This document shows, in pieces, positions 8,897-19,250 of a stretch of 36,786 nt of DNA (the stretch's first letter is position 1; each line of letters begins with the position of its first letter). The stretch lies in assembly GCA_947166655.1 (NCBI GenBank), contig CAMVFC010000022.1, positions 1-36,786 on the forward strand, read 5' to 3'. Below the pieces are notes generated by a model. The model had not been told where the DNA came from. It worked only from the letters and a program-made list of their open reading frames with translations, and did not search any database. The DNA is from an uncultured Prevotellaceae bacterium (GTDB lineage: Bacteria > Bacteroidota > Bacteroidia > Bacteroidales > Bacteroidaceae). Position numbers and translations under genes: made by a program.

Positions 8897-10243
8897 ATGG
8901 ACATCGAAAAGCTATACGACCTCTTTCTGAAGCACCCCGACGTGACCACCGACAGCCGCCGCTGCACGCCGGGCAGTCTGTTCTTTGCGCTGAAGGGCGC
9001 TTCGTTCGACGGCAACCGCTTCGCCGCTCAGGCGCTGGCCGACGGCTGTGCCGCCGCCGTGGTGGACGACGCGTCGGCCGTCGTGGCCGGCGACAGCCGC
9101 TATGTGCTGGTGGACGACGTGCTCGCCGCCCTGCAGGCGCTGGCCGCCCACCACCGGCAGCACTTCCGCGCCCCCGTGGTGCAGGTGACCGGCACCAACG
9201 GCAAGACGACCACCAAGGAACTGCTGGCGGCCGTGCTCAGCCGGAAATACAACGTGCTGTACACCCAGGGCAACCTGAACAACCACATCGGCGTGCCCCT
9301 GACGCTGCTGCGACTGCGCACCGGCGAGCACACCATGGCCATCATAGAGACGGGCGCCAACCACCCGGGCGAGATCGACTTCCTGGCACGCATCGTCGAC
9401 CCCGACTGCGGCCTCATCACCAACGTGGGCCGGGCACACATCGAGGGCTTCGGCTCGTTCGAGGGCGTGAAGCGCACCAAGGGCGAGCTCTACGACTATC
9501 TGGCGGCGCGCCCCGGGGGACGCATCTTCCTGAACGGCAGCAGCGACGACCTCACGGCGATGGCGCGCCAACGCGGCTTCACGCCCGACCGCATGTGCGT
9601 CTACGGACATCCCGACGCGCCGCAGACGACGGCCGTGACGGGGCAGGTGGCCGCCTGCACACCCACCGTGCGCCTGCAGTGGCACGCCGGCGAGGGGCCG
9701 CTGCACGAGGTGCAGACGCAGCTCATCGGCGACTACAACCTGGACAACCTGCTGGCGGCCGTGGCCGTGGGAACGTACTTCGGCGTGCCACCCACGGACA
9801 TCGACGCCGCACTCGCGGACTACCACCCCACGCTGGGACGGTCGGAGTTCCGCCGGACTGCGGACAACGAGCTCGTCGTGGACGCCTACAACGCCAACCC
9901 GAGCTCGATGCAGGCGGCCCTGAACAACTTCGCACGCTTCAGCCATCCGCACAAGATGGTCATCCTGGGCGACATGCGCGAGCTGGGCACCGAGAGCCGG
10001 ACGGCCCACCTGCAGGTGGTACGCGCCCTGGCCTCGTGCGGCATCGAGCGGGCATGGCTGGTGGGCGAGCTGCTGGCACAGGCCGTGGACGAGGCCGGAA
10101 AACCCGAAGGCATCGACGTGCAGACGTTCGCCGACGCCGACGCGGTCAAAGACGCACTGAAGCAGCAGAAGCCCACAGGATGCTGCATACTCATCAAAGG
10201 CTCCAACAGCACACGCCTGCACCAACTGCCGGAACTGCTGTAA
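8897..10243 (+). CDS. murF: UDP-N-acetylmuramoyl-tripeptide--D-alanyl-D-alanine ligase
   Basis: VTGTNGKTTTKELLAAVL, IIETGANHPGEI, VDAYNANPSSM motifs; start placed at MDIEKLYD. Confidence 0.95.
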   Translation: MDIEKLYDLFLKHPDVTTDSRRCTPGSLFFALKGASFDGNRFAAQALADGCAAAVVDDASAVVAGDSRYVLVDDVLAALQALAAHHRQHFRAPVVQVTGTNGKTTTKELLAAVLSRKYNVLYTQGNLNNHIGVPLTLLRLRTGEHTMAIIETGANHPGEIDFLARIVDPDCGLITNVGRAHIEGFGSFEGVKRTKGELYDYLAARPGGRIFLNGSSDDLTAMARQRGFTPDRMCVYGHPDAPQTTAVTGQVAACTPTVRLQWHAGEGPLHEVQTQLIGDYNLDNLLAAVAVGTYFGVPPTDIDAALADYHPTLGRSEFRRTADNELVVDAYNANPSSMQAALNNFARFSHPHKMVILGDMRELGTESRTAHLQVVRALASCGIERAWLVGELLAQAVDEAGKPEGIDVQTFADADAVKDALKQQKPTGCCILIKGSNSTRLHQLPELL

Positions 10244-10355
10244 AAAATTGAAAAATTGAAATATTGGAATATTGAAAAATTAAAAACGTTGAGGCGCCGA
10301 GACGTCGAGAGACAGAGGCCGAGCGCCGAGACCTGCAGACGAAACTGCTGCAAGC

Positions 10356-11393
10356 ATGAAGATAGTCGTTGACGATAAAATACCCTTCATCCGCCCGGCA
10401 CTGGACGTGCTGGCCGACGAGGTGGTGGCCAAGAGCGGACGAGACATCACGCCGGACGACGTGCGCGACGCGGACATCCTGCTGGTGCGCACGCGCACAC
10501 GCTGCGACCGCCAGCTGCTGCAGGGCAGCCGCGTGAAGCTCATCGTCACCGCCACCATCGGCTTCGACCACCTCGACACGGCCTACCTCCACGACGCCGG
10601 CATACAATGGTTCAACTGCCCCGGCTGCAACGCCGACAGCGTGGCGCAGTACGTGCACGCGTGTCTCATCTTATTAAAGCGCGAACGCGGGCTGGACATC
10701 GCACACACCACGCTGGGCATCGTCGGCGTGGGCCACGTGGGACGCGCCGTACTCAAGGCCGTCCGCGGCATGGGCTTCCGCGAGATACTGCTGAACGACC
10801 CGCCCCTGGCCGAGGCCGGCACGGCGGCGCCCGAAGGCTTCGCCTGGAGTACGCTCGACGAGCTCACGGACCGCTGCCAGGTCATCACCCTGCACACACC
10901 CCTCACCGCCGCGCCACCCCACCCCACCCTGCATCTCTTCGACCGCCGACGCCTGGCCGCGATGCGCCCGGGAGCCGTGCTCATCAACGCCGGACGCGGA
11001 GAGGTGTTGGACAACGAGGCGCTGGAAGCAGCACTCGAAGACGGCACACCCGCCACCGCCATCATCGACACCTGGGAGGGCGAGCCCGACGTGCGCCGCA
11101 CACTGCTCAGGAAAGTCTTCATAGGCACACCGCACGTGGCAGGATACAGCACCGACGGCAAGGCCAACGCCACACGCATGACGCTCGAACAGGTGTGCCG
11201 CTTCCTGGGACGACCCATGACGTTCGACATACAGCCGCCCGCACTGCCCCCCACACTACGGCCTGCCGACGACCCCGACGAGCGCGCACTGCAGCTCTAC
11301 GACCCGCGGCGCGACAGCGAACGTCTGAAGGCGGCGCCGCAGGATTTCGAAGCCATACGCGGACATTATCCCCTGCGCCGCGAACACTTCTGA
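10356..11393 (+). CDS. pdxB: Erythronate-4-phosphate dehydrogenase family protein
   Basis: MKIVVDDKIPFI, CPGCNADSVAQYV, GIVGVGHVG, TPHVAGYSTDGK motifs. Confidence 0.92.
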   Translation: MKIVVDDKIPFIRPALDVLADEVVAKSGRDITPDDVRDADILLVRTRTRCDRQLLQGSRVKLIVTATIGFDHLDTAYLHDAGIQWFNCPGCNADSVAQYVHACLILLKRERGLDIAHTTLGIVGVGHVGRAVLKAVRGMGFREILLNDPPLAEAGTAAPEGFAWSTLDELTDRCQVITLHTPLTAAPPHPTLHLFDRRRLAAMRPGAVLINAGRGEVLDNEALEAALEDGTPATAIIDTWEGEPDVRRTLLRKVFIGTPHVAGYSTDGKANATRMTLEQVCRFLGRPMTFDIQPPALPPTLRPADDPDERALQLYDPRRDSERLKAAPQDFEAIRGHYPLRREHF

Positions 11394-11590
11394 GCGCACA
11401 CGCCGGCGCCCTTTTTAGGCATCTTTTCCACAAACACGGCACCGCTACAACCTTATTTTACAGGCCAAAACACGGGCAGAAAGGCACTTTTTTCCGTATT
11501 TGTTTGGTAATCTGAATAAAAATGCCGACCTTTGCCACCCGAATCCAACGAGAATATTCAAAAACAAACCAAATTAACATTTTTACTACT

Positions 11591-11824
11591 ATGTCTGAAA
11601 TTGTAGAACAAGTAAAAGAAATCATCGCTGACAAGCTCGGCGTTGATGCAGCAGAAGTGACCGAAGAAAAGAAGTTCACCGACGACCTGGGCGCTGACTC
11701 CCTGGACACCGTTGAACTCATCATGGCTCTCGAAGAGAAGTTCGATGTGAAGATTCCCGATGACGAGGCTGAAAAGATCCAGACCGTCGGCGACGCTATC
11801 TCCTACATCGAGGCCCATAAGTAA
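11591..11824 (+). CDS. acpP: Acyl carrier protein
   Basis: [19 protein letters not shown] phosphopantetheine site. Confidence 0.98.
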   Translation: MSEIVEQVKEIIADKLGVDAAEVTEEKKFTDDLGADSLDTVELIMALEEKFDVKIPDDEAEKIQTVGDAISYIEAHK

Positions 11825-11839
11825 ACAAAAACTATCACA

Positions 11840-11908
11840 TTGACGAGCAGACGAGTAAGCAAGTAGAACAGTCACGACTGTCTACTCGTCTACTCGTTTG
11901 CTCGTCAA
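11840..11908. repeat. Long hairpin between acpP and fabF
   Basis: TTGACGAGCAGACGAGTAAGCAAGTAGAACAGT / ACTGTCTACTCGTCTACTCGTTTGCTCGTCAA. Confidence 0.85.
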
Positions 11909-11926
11909 TCTTATATCCCTTAACGA

Positions 11927-13195
11927 ATGAAATTGAAAAGAGTTGTCGTGACAGGCTTAGGCGCCATCACCCCCCTGGGAAACTCGGCTGACGAGACGTG
12001 GAAAAACATGCTCGACGGCGTGAGCGGCGCCTCCCCCATCACATCGTTCGACACGGAGAAGTTCAAGACTAAGTTCGCCTGTCAGGTGAAGAACTTCAAC
12101 AGCGAGGACTACGGCATCAACCGCAAGGAAGCACGCAAGATGGACCCCTACTGCCAGTTCGCCATCGCTGCCGCCAAGCAGGCAGTGGACGACTGCGGCA
12201 TCGACCTGGAACAAGTCGACAAGAACCGCGTCGGCGTGGTCTTCGGCGTCGGCATCGGAGGCATCAAGACCTTCCAGGAAGAAATCGAAGCCTACGGACG
12301 TACAGGCGCCGAGCAAGGGCCCCGCTTCAACCCCTTCTTCATCCCGAAGATGATCGCCGACATCGCTGCCGGACACATCTCCATCATGTACGGCTTCCAC
12401 GGCCCCAACTACGTGACCACCTCCGCCTGCGCCTCCAGCACACACGCCCTGGCCGATGCCTTCAACCTCATCCGCCTGGGCAAGGCTGACATGATCCTCA
12501 GCGGCGGCGCAGAAGCCGCAGTGACCGAAGGCGGCGTGGGAGGATTCAACGCCATGCACGCCCTCTCCACCCGCAACGACGACCCCGAACACGCCAGCCG
12601 TCCCTTCAGCGCCAGCCGCGACGGGTTCGTCATGGCCGAAGGCGCAGGATGCCTCGTCCTCGAGGAACTGGAGCACGCCAAGGCACGCGGGGCAAAGATC
12701 TACGCCGAGATGGTGGGAGAAGGCATGAGCGCCGATGCACACCACATCACGGCCTCGCACCCCGAAGGCCTCGGAGCCATCCTCGTCATGAAGAACGCCC
12801 TCGAGGATGCCGGACTCAACCCCGACGAAATCGACTACATCAACGTACACGGCACGTCCACGCACGTGGGTGACATCTCGGAAGTGAAGGCCATCAAAGC
12901 CGTCTTCGGAGAACATGCCTACAAACTCAATATCTCCTCCACCAAATCCATGACGGGCCACATGCTCGGAGCCGCAGGAGCCGTGGAGGCACTGGCCAGC
13001 GTGCTGGCCGTGAAGAACGATATCGTGCCGCCCACCATCAACCACGCCGACGACGACCGCGACGAGGAGATCGACTACGACCTCAACTTCACTTTCGGAC
13101 AGGCACAGCACCGCACCGTGCGCGCGGCACTGAGCAACACGTTCGGCTTCGGCGGACATAACGCGTGCGTAATCTTCAAGAAATACGCCGAATAA
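11927..13195 (+). CDS. fabF: Beta-ketoacyl-ACP synthase II
   Basis: RVVVTGLGAITPLGN, TTSACASSTHA, NTFGFGGHNA motifs. Confidence 0.97.
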   Translation: MKLKRVVVTGLGAITPLGNSADETWKNMLDGVSGASPITSFDTEKFKTKFACQVKNFNSEDYGINRKEARKMDPYCQFAIAAAKQAVDDCGIDLEQVDKNRVGVVFGVGIGGIKTFQEEIEAYGRTGAEQGPRFNPFFIPKMIADIAAGHISIMYGFHGPNYVTTSACASSTHALADAFNLIRLGKADMILSGGAEAAVTEGGVGGFNAMHALSTRNDDPEHASRPFSASRDGFVMAEGAGCLVLEELEHAKARGAKIYAEMVGEGMSADAHHITASHPEGLGAILVMKNALEDAGLNPDEIDYINVHGTSTHVGDISEVKAIKAVFGEHAYKLNISSTKSMTGHMLGAAGAVEALASVLAVKNDIVPPTINHADDDRDEEIDYDLNFTFGQAQHRTVRAALSNTFGFGGHNACVIFKKYAE

Positions 13196-13208
13196 CACCC
13201 CTCGAACC

Positions 13209-14030
13209 GTGTTCCTGAAGACGCAGATTTACGATCGTATAAGGCTCCCTTTCCGCAAGGACAGGGAGCTTTATACATCACTCCAAGAGATGCTCGGCTT
13301 CTACCCCCGGCACATTCAATACTACAAGCAAGCCCTGATGCACAAGTCGAGCGCCACGCCCGGACGACGCGGCACGACAGAGCACAACGAGCGCCTGGAG
13401 TTCCTCGGAGACGCCGTGCTGGAATCCATCACGAGCGACATCCTCTACCACCACTTCCGGACACAGCGCGAGGGCTTCCTGACCAACACGCGCAGCAAAA
13501 TCGTGCAGCGAGACACGCTCAACCAGCTGGCACGCGAGATCGGACTGGAGGGACTGCTGCACTCCAACGCCCACTCCAACGCGCACAACAGCTATCTCGG
13601 AGGCAACGCCTTCGAGGCACTCGTGGGCGCCATCTACCTCGACCGGGGCTACGATGCCTGCATGCACTTCATGCGCAACCGCATCCTCAAACACCTCATC
13701 AACGTGGACACCATGGCCACCAAGGAGGTCAATTTCAAGTCCAAACTCATCGAGTGGTGCCAGAAACAGCACATACAGCTCGAATTCAGACTCATCAGTG
13801 AGCAGCGCGACGAGCACGCTTCGCCCGTCTTCATCACGCGCATCATCCTCGAAGGGCTCGACGGAGAGACCGGAAAAGGATACTCCAAAAAGGAGAGCCA
13901 CCAGCAGGCCGCCAAGGCCACCCTCAGGGCCCTACGGGCAGACAAGGCTTTCGCAAGGAGCGTCTTCGACGCCAAAGAACGCCGCACAGCACAGGAAGAA
14001 ATGCCTGTCGCACTCGTCCCCGAGGCTTAA
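13209..14030 (+). CDS. rnc: Ribonuclease III
   Basis: ERLEFLGDAVLES signature and C-terminal dsRBD; follows acpP-fabF. Start codon is uncertain. Confidence 0.94.
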   Translation: MFLKTQIYDRIRLPFRKDRELYTSLQEMLGFYPRHIQYYKQALMHKSSATPGRRGTTEHNERLEFLGDAVLESITSDILYHHFRTQREGFLTNTRSKIVQRDTLNQLAREIGLEGLLHSNAHSNAHNSYLGGNAFEALVGAIYLDRGYDACMHFMRNRILKHLINVDTMATKEVNFKSKLIEWCQKQHIQLEFRLISEQRDEHASPVFITRIILEGLDGETGKGYSKKESHQQAAKATLRALRADKAFARSVFDAKERRTAQEEMPVALVPEA

Positions 14031-14052
14031 CCCTACACTTCCACTGGAAAAC

Positions 14053-15564
14053 ATGAACAGAACCAGCATCATACGCGCCTGCTTCACCCACCGCTTCCAA
14101 CAGCTGAACGACTATGCTGCCAACGCGCGCGGCATACAGCAGAAAGTGCTCTTGCACCTCCTGGCCAAGGCCAAGAACACGGAGTGGGGCGTGCAGCATC
14201 ACTTCGCCGACATTCGCTCCTACGAGGAATTCGCAGCCGCCTGCCCCGTCAGCAGCTACGACGACCTGAAACAGCACATCGACCGAATGCGCCATGGCGA
14301 GCGCGACATCCTCTGGCCCGGACGCGTGAAATGGTTTGCCAAGTCGAGCGGAACCACCAGCGACAAGAGCAAATTCATCCCCGTCTCACCCGACGGACTC
14401 GACGACACCCACTATCAGGGAGGCACCGACGCCGTCGTCTTCTACCTGCACAACCATCCCGAAAGCCGTCTCTTCCAGGGACGCGCACTCATCCTCGGAG
14501 GCTCACACGCCCCCAACTATAACCTGCCAGGCTCGCTGGTGGGAGACCTCAGCGCCATCCTCATCGAGAATATCAACCCGCTGGTGAACATGTTACGCGT
14601 GCCCAAGAAGAGCACCGCGCTGCTCGCCGACTTCGAAGAGAAGCGCGACCGCATCGCCCGGGAAGCCATCGGCAAGGACGTCACCAACCTCTCCGGCGTG
14701 CCCTCATGGATGCTCTCCGTGCTCAACCGCGTGCTGGAGCTCTCCGGAAAGGACAACATCAGCCAGGTGTGGCCCAACCTGGAGGTATTCTTCCACGGCG
14801 GAGTGGCCTTCACGCCCTACCGCGAGCAGTACCGCCGCCTCATCCCAAGCCCTAAGATGAACTACATGGAGACCTACAATGCCTCCGAGGGCTTCTTCGG
14901 CTTACAGAACGATCCGGCTGACGCGGCGATGCTGCTGATGATCGATTACGGCGTATTCTTCGAGTTCATCCCCATGGACGAGCTGGAGAAAGAGCAGCCC
15001 ACCGTCGTCCCGCTCTGGGAAGTGCAGACGGGGAAGAACTACGCCATGGTCATCTCCACCAGCAGCGGCCTTTGGCGTTATCTCATCGGAGACACCGTGC
15101 GTTTCACCTCGACAGAGCCGTACAAGTTCATCATCACAGGCCGTACCAAGTTCTTCATCAATGCCTTCGGCGAGGAACTCATCGTGGACAACGCCGAGAA
15201 GGGCCTGGCAGAAGCCTGCCGACAGACGGGGGCGCACGTGCTGGAGTACACGGCGGCACCCATCTTCATGGACGACGAAGGGCACTGCCGCCATCAGTGG
15301 CTCGTGGAATTCGCCACGCCGCCCGCCGACATAGAGGCCTTTGCCGATGCGCTGGACCGAGCCTTGCAGACCATCAACTCTGACTACGAGGCCAAGCGCT
15401 TCAAGGACATCACCCTGCAGCGCCTGGAGCTCATCGTAGCACGCCCCGGGCTCTTCAACGACTGGCTCAAGGCGAAAGGCAAACTCGGAGGGCAGCACAA
15501 GGTGCCCCGACTGAGCAACAACCGCGATTTCATAGAGGAGATGCTGGCCATCAACGGGGAATGA
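14053..15564 (+). CDS. GH3 auxin-responsive promoter family acyl-adenylate-forming protein
   Basis: AKSSGTTSDKSKFIPVS, YNASEGFFG, RYLIGDTVRFTS motifs; start at MNRTSIIRA. Confidence 0.9.
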   Translation: MNRTSIIRACFTHRFQQLNDYAANARGIQQKVLLHLLAKAKNTEWGVQHHFADIRSYEEFAAACPVSSYDDLKQHIDRMRHGERDILWPGRVKWFAKSSGTTSDKSKFIPVSPDGLDDTHYQGGTDAVVFYLHNHPESRLFQGRALILGGSHAPNYNLPGSLVGDLSAILIENINPLVNMLRVPKKSTALLADFEEKRDRIAREAIGKDVTNLSGVPSWMLSVLNRVLELSGKDNISQVWPNLEVFFHGGVAFTPYREQYRRLIPSPKMNYMETYNASEGFFGLQNDPADAAMLLMIDYGVFFEFIPMDELEKEQPTVVPLWEVQTGKNYAMVISTSSGLWRYLIGDTVRFTSTEPYKFIITGRTKFFINAFGEELIVDNAEKGLAEACRQTGAHVLEYTAAPIFMDDEGHCRHQWLVEFATPPADIEAFADALDRALQTINSDYEAKRFKDITLQRLELIVARPGLFNDWLKAKGKLGGQHKVPRLSNNRDFIEEMLAINGE

Positions 15565-15660
15565 CGAATGATGAATGACGAGTGACGAATGATGAATGTC
15601 GGGTGACGAATGATGAATGTCGAGCGACAAACGACGAATAAGAAATGATCGAATAACAAA

Positions 15661-17790
15661 ATGACAATGAAGAGTTTCTTTATACGTTTATGGAAAGAAG
15701 GTCCTTTGTCTGTCTTTTCGGCAAAAACCGAAGAGCGCAAAGGCGATTCTCATTCGTCATTCATCACTCGTCACTCTTCATTCACGTCCCTTCATTCGTC
15801 ATTCGTCACTCGTCATTCATCATTCGTCATTCTCCTCCCCTTCACGCTCTTTCTTCTGCTTTCGGCCTGCGCCAGCATCGGCTCGCCCGACGGAGGGCCC
15901 TATGATGACACGCCGCCGCGCGTGCTTTCGGCATCGCCGGAGAACCAGGCTGTGGGCAACAAGAAGAGAGACATCAACATCTATTTCGACGAATACATCA
16001 AGCTGGAGAACGCCAGCGAGAAGGTCATCGTGTCGCCACTGCAGAAGGAAATGCCCAACATCCGCGCCGTAGGCAAGCGGGTGCGCATCACCCTTCACGA
16101 CTCGCTGCTGGCCAACACCACCTACACCGTGGACTTCGCCGACGCCATCGTGGACAACAACGAGGGCAACCCCATGGGCCACTACACCTACTCCTTCTCC
16201 ACGGGCAACGAGATCGACAGCATGGAAGTCTCGGGATACGTGCTGAACGCGGCCGACATGGAGCCCGTGAAAGGCATCCTCGTAGGCCTCTATGCCGAAC
16301 CTGCCGACTCGGTGCTGCCCGACTCGGTGCTGCGCACACGCCCCTTCGAACGCGTGGGACGCACCAACGGCGCGGGACGCTTCATCATCAAGGGCGTCGC
16401 TGCCGGACAGCGCTACAGAGCCTTCGCCTTGAAAGATGCCGACGGCGATTTCGTCTTCTCGCAGAAAAGCGAGCTCATCGCCTGGGACACCCTGCGCTTC
16501 TCGCCCTCATGCCGACCGGACATCCGCCTGGACACCATCTGGGCCGACTCCACACACTACGACAGCATCCAGCCCGTGCGCTACACCCACTTCTTCCCCG
16601 ACGACATCGTGCTGCGGGCCTTCCTCGAAGAGGGGCAAGACCGTCACCTGCTGAAGCATGAGCGACTCGTGCCCGAGAAGTTCTCCTTCTACTTCACCGC
16701 GCCTGCCGACACGCTGCCCATCATCCGGGGCATCAACTTCGAGGGCGACGGAGGATTCGTCATCGAGCCGTCGATGGGCGGCGACACCGTCACGTACTGG
16801 ATTCCCGACACCACCATCGCCTACGCCGACACGCTATCGATGTACTTCTCCTATCAGGAGACCGACACCACCGGCGTGCTCGCCTGGCGGACAGACACGC
16901 TCGACCTCGTCCCGAAAGAGACCCGCGCACAGCAGCTGAAGGAGCTGCAGAAGAAGACGGAGGAATGGGAGAAGGAGCAGAAAAAGAAACAGCGACGCAA
17001 CAAAAACCTGCCGCCCGAAGAGAACCCACACCTGACGACGTACCTCAACATCGACTGCAAGCCTGCTGGCACCATCGACCCCTTCCACCGGCCGACGCTG
17101 ACGTTCTCCGAGCCGCTGGCAGCCATGGACACCGCAGGCGTTCACTTCACGATAAAGGTGGACTCGCTGTGGCTGGACACGGCCTATGCCATCACGCCCT
17201 CCGACCTCAACCCGCGACTGCTGCAGTTCAGCGCAGAATGGGAACTGGGACAGCAGTACCAGCTCGTCATCGACAGCGCGGCCTTCACCAGCATCTTCGG
17301 ACATGTCAACAGACCCATGAAGCTGGACTTCAGAGTACATAAGGAAGAAGACTACGGAGCCCTCTTCATACAGGTGCAGCTGCCAGACACCGTGCCCGTC
17401 GTCGTGCAACTCATGAACGCCTCCGACAAGCCCGTGCGAACCGAGACCGCCGGCCCCGACGGACGCGCCGACTTCTTCTACCTGAAGCCCGGCGAATACT
17501 ACCTGCGCTGCTTCGAAGACAGAAATGCCGACGGCCTCTGGACCACCGGCGAATTCGACCTTCGCCGACAGCCAGAACAACTCTACTACTTCCCCCGACC
17601 GCTCAACGTCAAGGCGCAGTGGGAGGTGGAGCAGAAATGGGACTGCCGCGGCATACCCGCCTACCGGCAGAAGCCCGCCAAGATCACCAAACAGAAGCCC
17701 GACAAGCAAAAGAAAGTGCACGACCGCAACCGCGAGCGCGAAGAAAGAAAGCGCAACTCGGGCTCGCGCTCTTCGCGCAGCAGACGCTGA
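15661..17790 (+). CDS. Ig-like domain lipoprotein (Bacteroidetes Big_5-type)
   Basis: Lipobox-like LFLLLSACASIGSPDGGPYDDTPPRV; NxxIYFDEYIKLENASEKVIVSPL. N-terminus contains heptamer repeats, so the start is uncertain. Confidence 0.82.
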   Translation: MTMKSFFIRLWKEGPLSVFSAKTEERKGDSHSSFITRHSSFTSLHSSFVTRHSSFVILLPFTLFLLLSACASIGSPDGGPYDDTPPRVLSASPENQAVGNKKRDINIYFDEYIKLENASEKVIVSPLQKEMPNIRAVGKRVRITLHDSLLANTTYTVDFADAIVDNNEGNPMGHYTYSFSTGNEIDSMEVSGYVLNAADMEPVKGILVGLYAEPADSVLPDSVLRTRPFERVGRTNGAGRFIIKGVAAGQRYRAFALKDADGDFVFSQKSELIAWDTLRFSPSCRPDIRLDTIWADSTHYDSIQPVRYTHFFPDDIVLRAFLEEGQDRHLLKHERLVPEKFSFYFTAPADTLPIIRGINFEGDGGFVIEPSMGGDTVTYWIPDTTIAYADTLSMYFSYQETDTTGVLAWRTDTLDLVPKETRAQQLKELQKKTEEWEKEQKKKQRRNKNLPPEENPHLTTYLNIDCKPAGTIDPFHRPTLTFSEPLAAMDTAGVHFTIKVDSLWLDTAYAITPSDLNPRLLQFSAEWELGQQYQLVIDSAAFTSIFGHVNRPMKLDFRVHKEEDYGALFIQVQLPDTVPVVVQLMNASDKPVRTETAGPDGRADFFYLKPGEYYLRCFEDRNADGLWTTGEFDLRRQPEQLYYFPRPLNVKAQWEVEQKWDCRGIPAYRQKPAKITKQKPDKQKKVHDRNREREERKRNSGSRSSRSRR
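15750..15833 (+). repeat. Twelve degenerate heptamers TCAYTCR inside the N-terminal coding region of the lipoprotein ORF
   Basis: TCATTCG TCATTCA TCACTCG TCACTCT TCATTCA CGTCCCT TCATTCG TCATTCG TCACTCG TCATTCA TCATTCG TCATTCT. Confidence 0.88.
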
Positions 17791-17827
17791 CACGCATCGA
17801 CGCCCTCACAACCCAAACCCGAACGCT

Positions 17828-18637
17828 ATGAAACGTCTACTGACCGCCATCCTATGGGCCTGCCTCGCACTGACGGCAGCCGCACAGTGCCCGCTCAAGA
17901 ACACGGCCTTCTCTGCCGGAGAAGACCTCAAGTACCAGCTTTACTTCAACTGGAAGTTCATCTGGATCAAAGCCGGAACGGCCAACCTCAACATCTCCTC
18001 TGCCACCTACAAGGGAAAGAGCGCCTTCCGATGCCATCTCATCACTAAGGGAAGCCGAAGGACGGACAAGTTCTTCGTCATGCGCGACACGCTGCTGAGC
18101 TACATCACCCCCGACCTCATCCCCCTCTACTACCGCAAAGGGGCCTTCGAGGGAAAGCGTTACAACGTCGACGAGCTCTGGTACACCTACCCCGCCAACG
18201 GCACACACCTGGAACAGCGCTTCCTCAACCACCGCGGCGAAGAAACACGACAGCAGCGCGACCTCACCGAATGCGCCTTCGACATGGTGTCCATGCTGCT
18301 GCGCGCGCGGTCCTTCGACCCCTCGGCCTTCCAGGAAGGACAGCACATCAAATTCCAGATGGCCGACGGACACAAGGTCTCCGAGGAAACCCTCATCTAC
18401 CGAGGCAAGAAGAAGTTCAAGATGGAGGACGAGGACATCACCTACCGCTGCCTCGTCTTCTCCTTCGTAGAGTACGACGGCAAGAAAGAGAAAGACATCG
18501 TCACCTTCTACGTCACCGACGACGCCAACCACCTTCCCGTGCGACTCGACCTCTATTTACGCTTCGGAACGGCAAAAGCTTATCTCCAAAAGGCCGCAGG
18601 AATCAGAAACCCTCAAACATCAATCATAAGAAAATAA
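17828..18637 (+). CDS. DUF3108 domain-containing protein
   Basis: Signal peptide; FSAGEDLKYQLYFNWKFIWIKAGTANL; C-terminal PVRLDLYLRFGTAKAYL. Confidence 0.82.
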   Translation: MKRLLTAILWACLALTAAAQCPLKNTAFSAGEDLKYQLYFNWKFIWIKAGTANLNISSATYKGKSAFRCHLITKGSRRTDKFFVMRDTLLSYITPDLIPLYYRKGAFEGKRYNVDELWYTYPANGTHLEQRFLNHRGEETRQQRDLTECAFDMVSMLLRARSFDPSAFQEGQHIKFQMADGHKVSEETLIYRGKKKFKMEDEDITYRCLVFSFVEYDGKKEKDIVTFYVTDDANHLPVRLDLYLRFGTAKAYLQKAAGIRNPQTSIIRK

Positions 18638-18732
18638 TTCTTAACAAGTCTGCCCTCAACACCTAAACTTAGTTAATATTTGTCCTGTGAAGTTCATTTT
18701 TTTGGTGAAACAATGAAACTTTAACCAAAGAA

Positions 18733-18755
18733 ATGTATAAATTTGCAATCGACAA
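18733..18755 (+). promoter_or_regulatory. Putative Bacteroidetes promoter upstream of blaI
   Basis: TATAAATTTGCAATC contains a TAnnTTTG -7-like element; coordinates approximate. Confidence 0.45.
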
Positions 18756-18786
18756 TAAAAGCTAATAGAACATCCAACCAACAACT

Positions 18787-19152
18787 ATGAGGGAAACTAA
18801 ACAATTAACACGTTCTGAGTTTCAGGTAATGCAGATTCTGTGGACGCTGCCCGAAGAGGGTGGATTCACGGGAGACATCCTGGAGCGCTTCGCTGATCCA
18901 AAGCCTGCCTATACCACACTGGCCACATTCCTGAAAATCTTACACCGCAAGGGATTTGTCAAGTATCGCAAGAGAGGCAACAAACTCTACTACACGCCTG
19001 CCGTCGACAAGAAAACCTATGCCGAAATCTACTTCGCACCCGTACGCAACACTTTCTTCAACGGATCCATCGTTGACGAGGTGCGATACATTCTCGAGCG
19101 CGAGCAGCTGACCGACGACGAGCGTCAGGCACTGCGCGAACTCATCGGATAA
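18787..19152 (+). CDS. BlaI/MecI/CopY family transcriptional regulator
   Basis: LTRSEFQVMQILWTLPEEGGFTGDIL...TLATFLKILHRKGFV winged-helix pattern. Confidence 0.92.
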   Translation: MRETKQLTRSEFQVMQILWTLPEEGGFTGDILERFADPKPAYTTLATFLKILHRKGFVKYRKRGNKLYYTPAVDKKTYAEIYFAPVRNTFFNGSIVDEVRYILEREQLTDDERQALRELIG

Positions 19153-19211
19153 AAACCTCTCCATACAGAAAAACAGCCACTGCAGGCTGAGGATTACAGA
19201 CAGAACGACAA

Positions 19212-19250
19212 CGGACCACCCACCGAGCCATCGGAGGGGAGTCCGTTTTT
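19212..19250 (+). terminator. Rho-independent terminator after blaI
   Basis: CGGACcacCCaCCGA-GCCA-TCGGaGGggaGTCCG followed by TTTTT. Confidence 0.7.

Noticed and set aside
8912-10225. 437-aa minus-strand ORF opposite murF
   Set aside because: Antisense shadow of a motif-complete murF.
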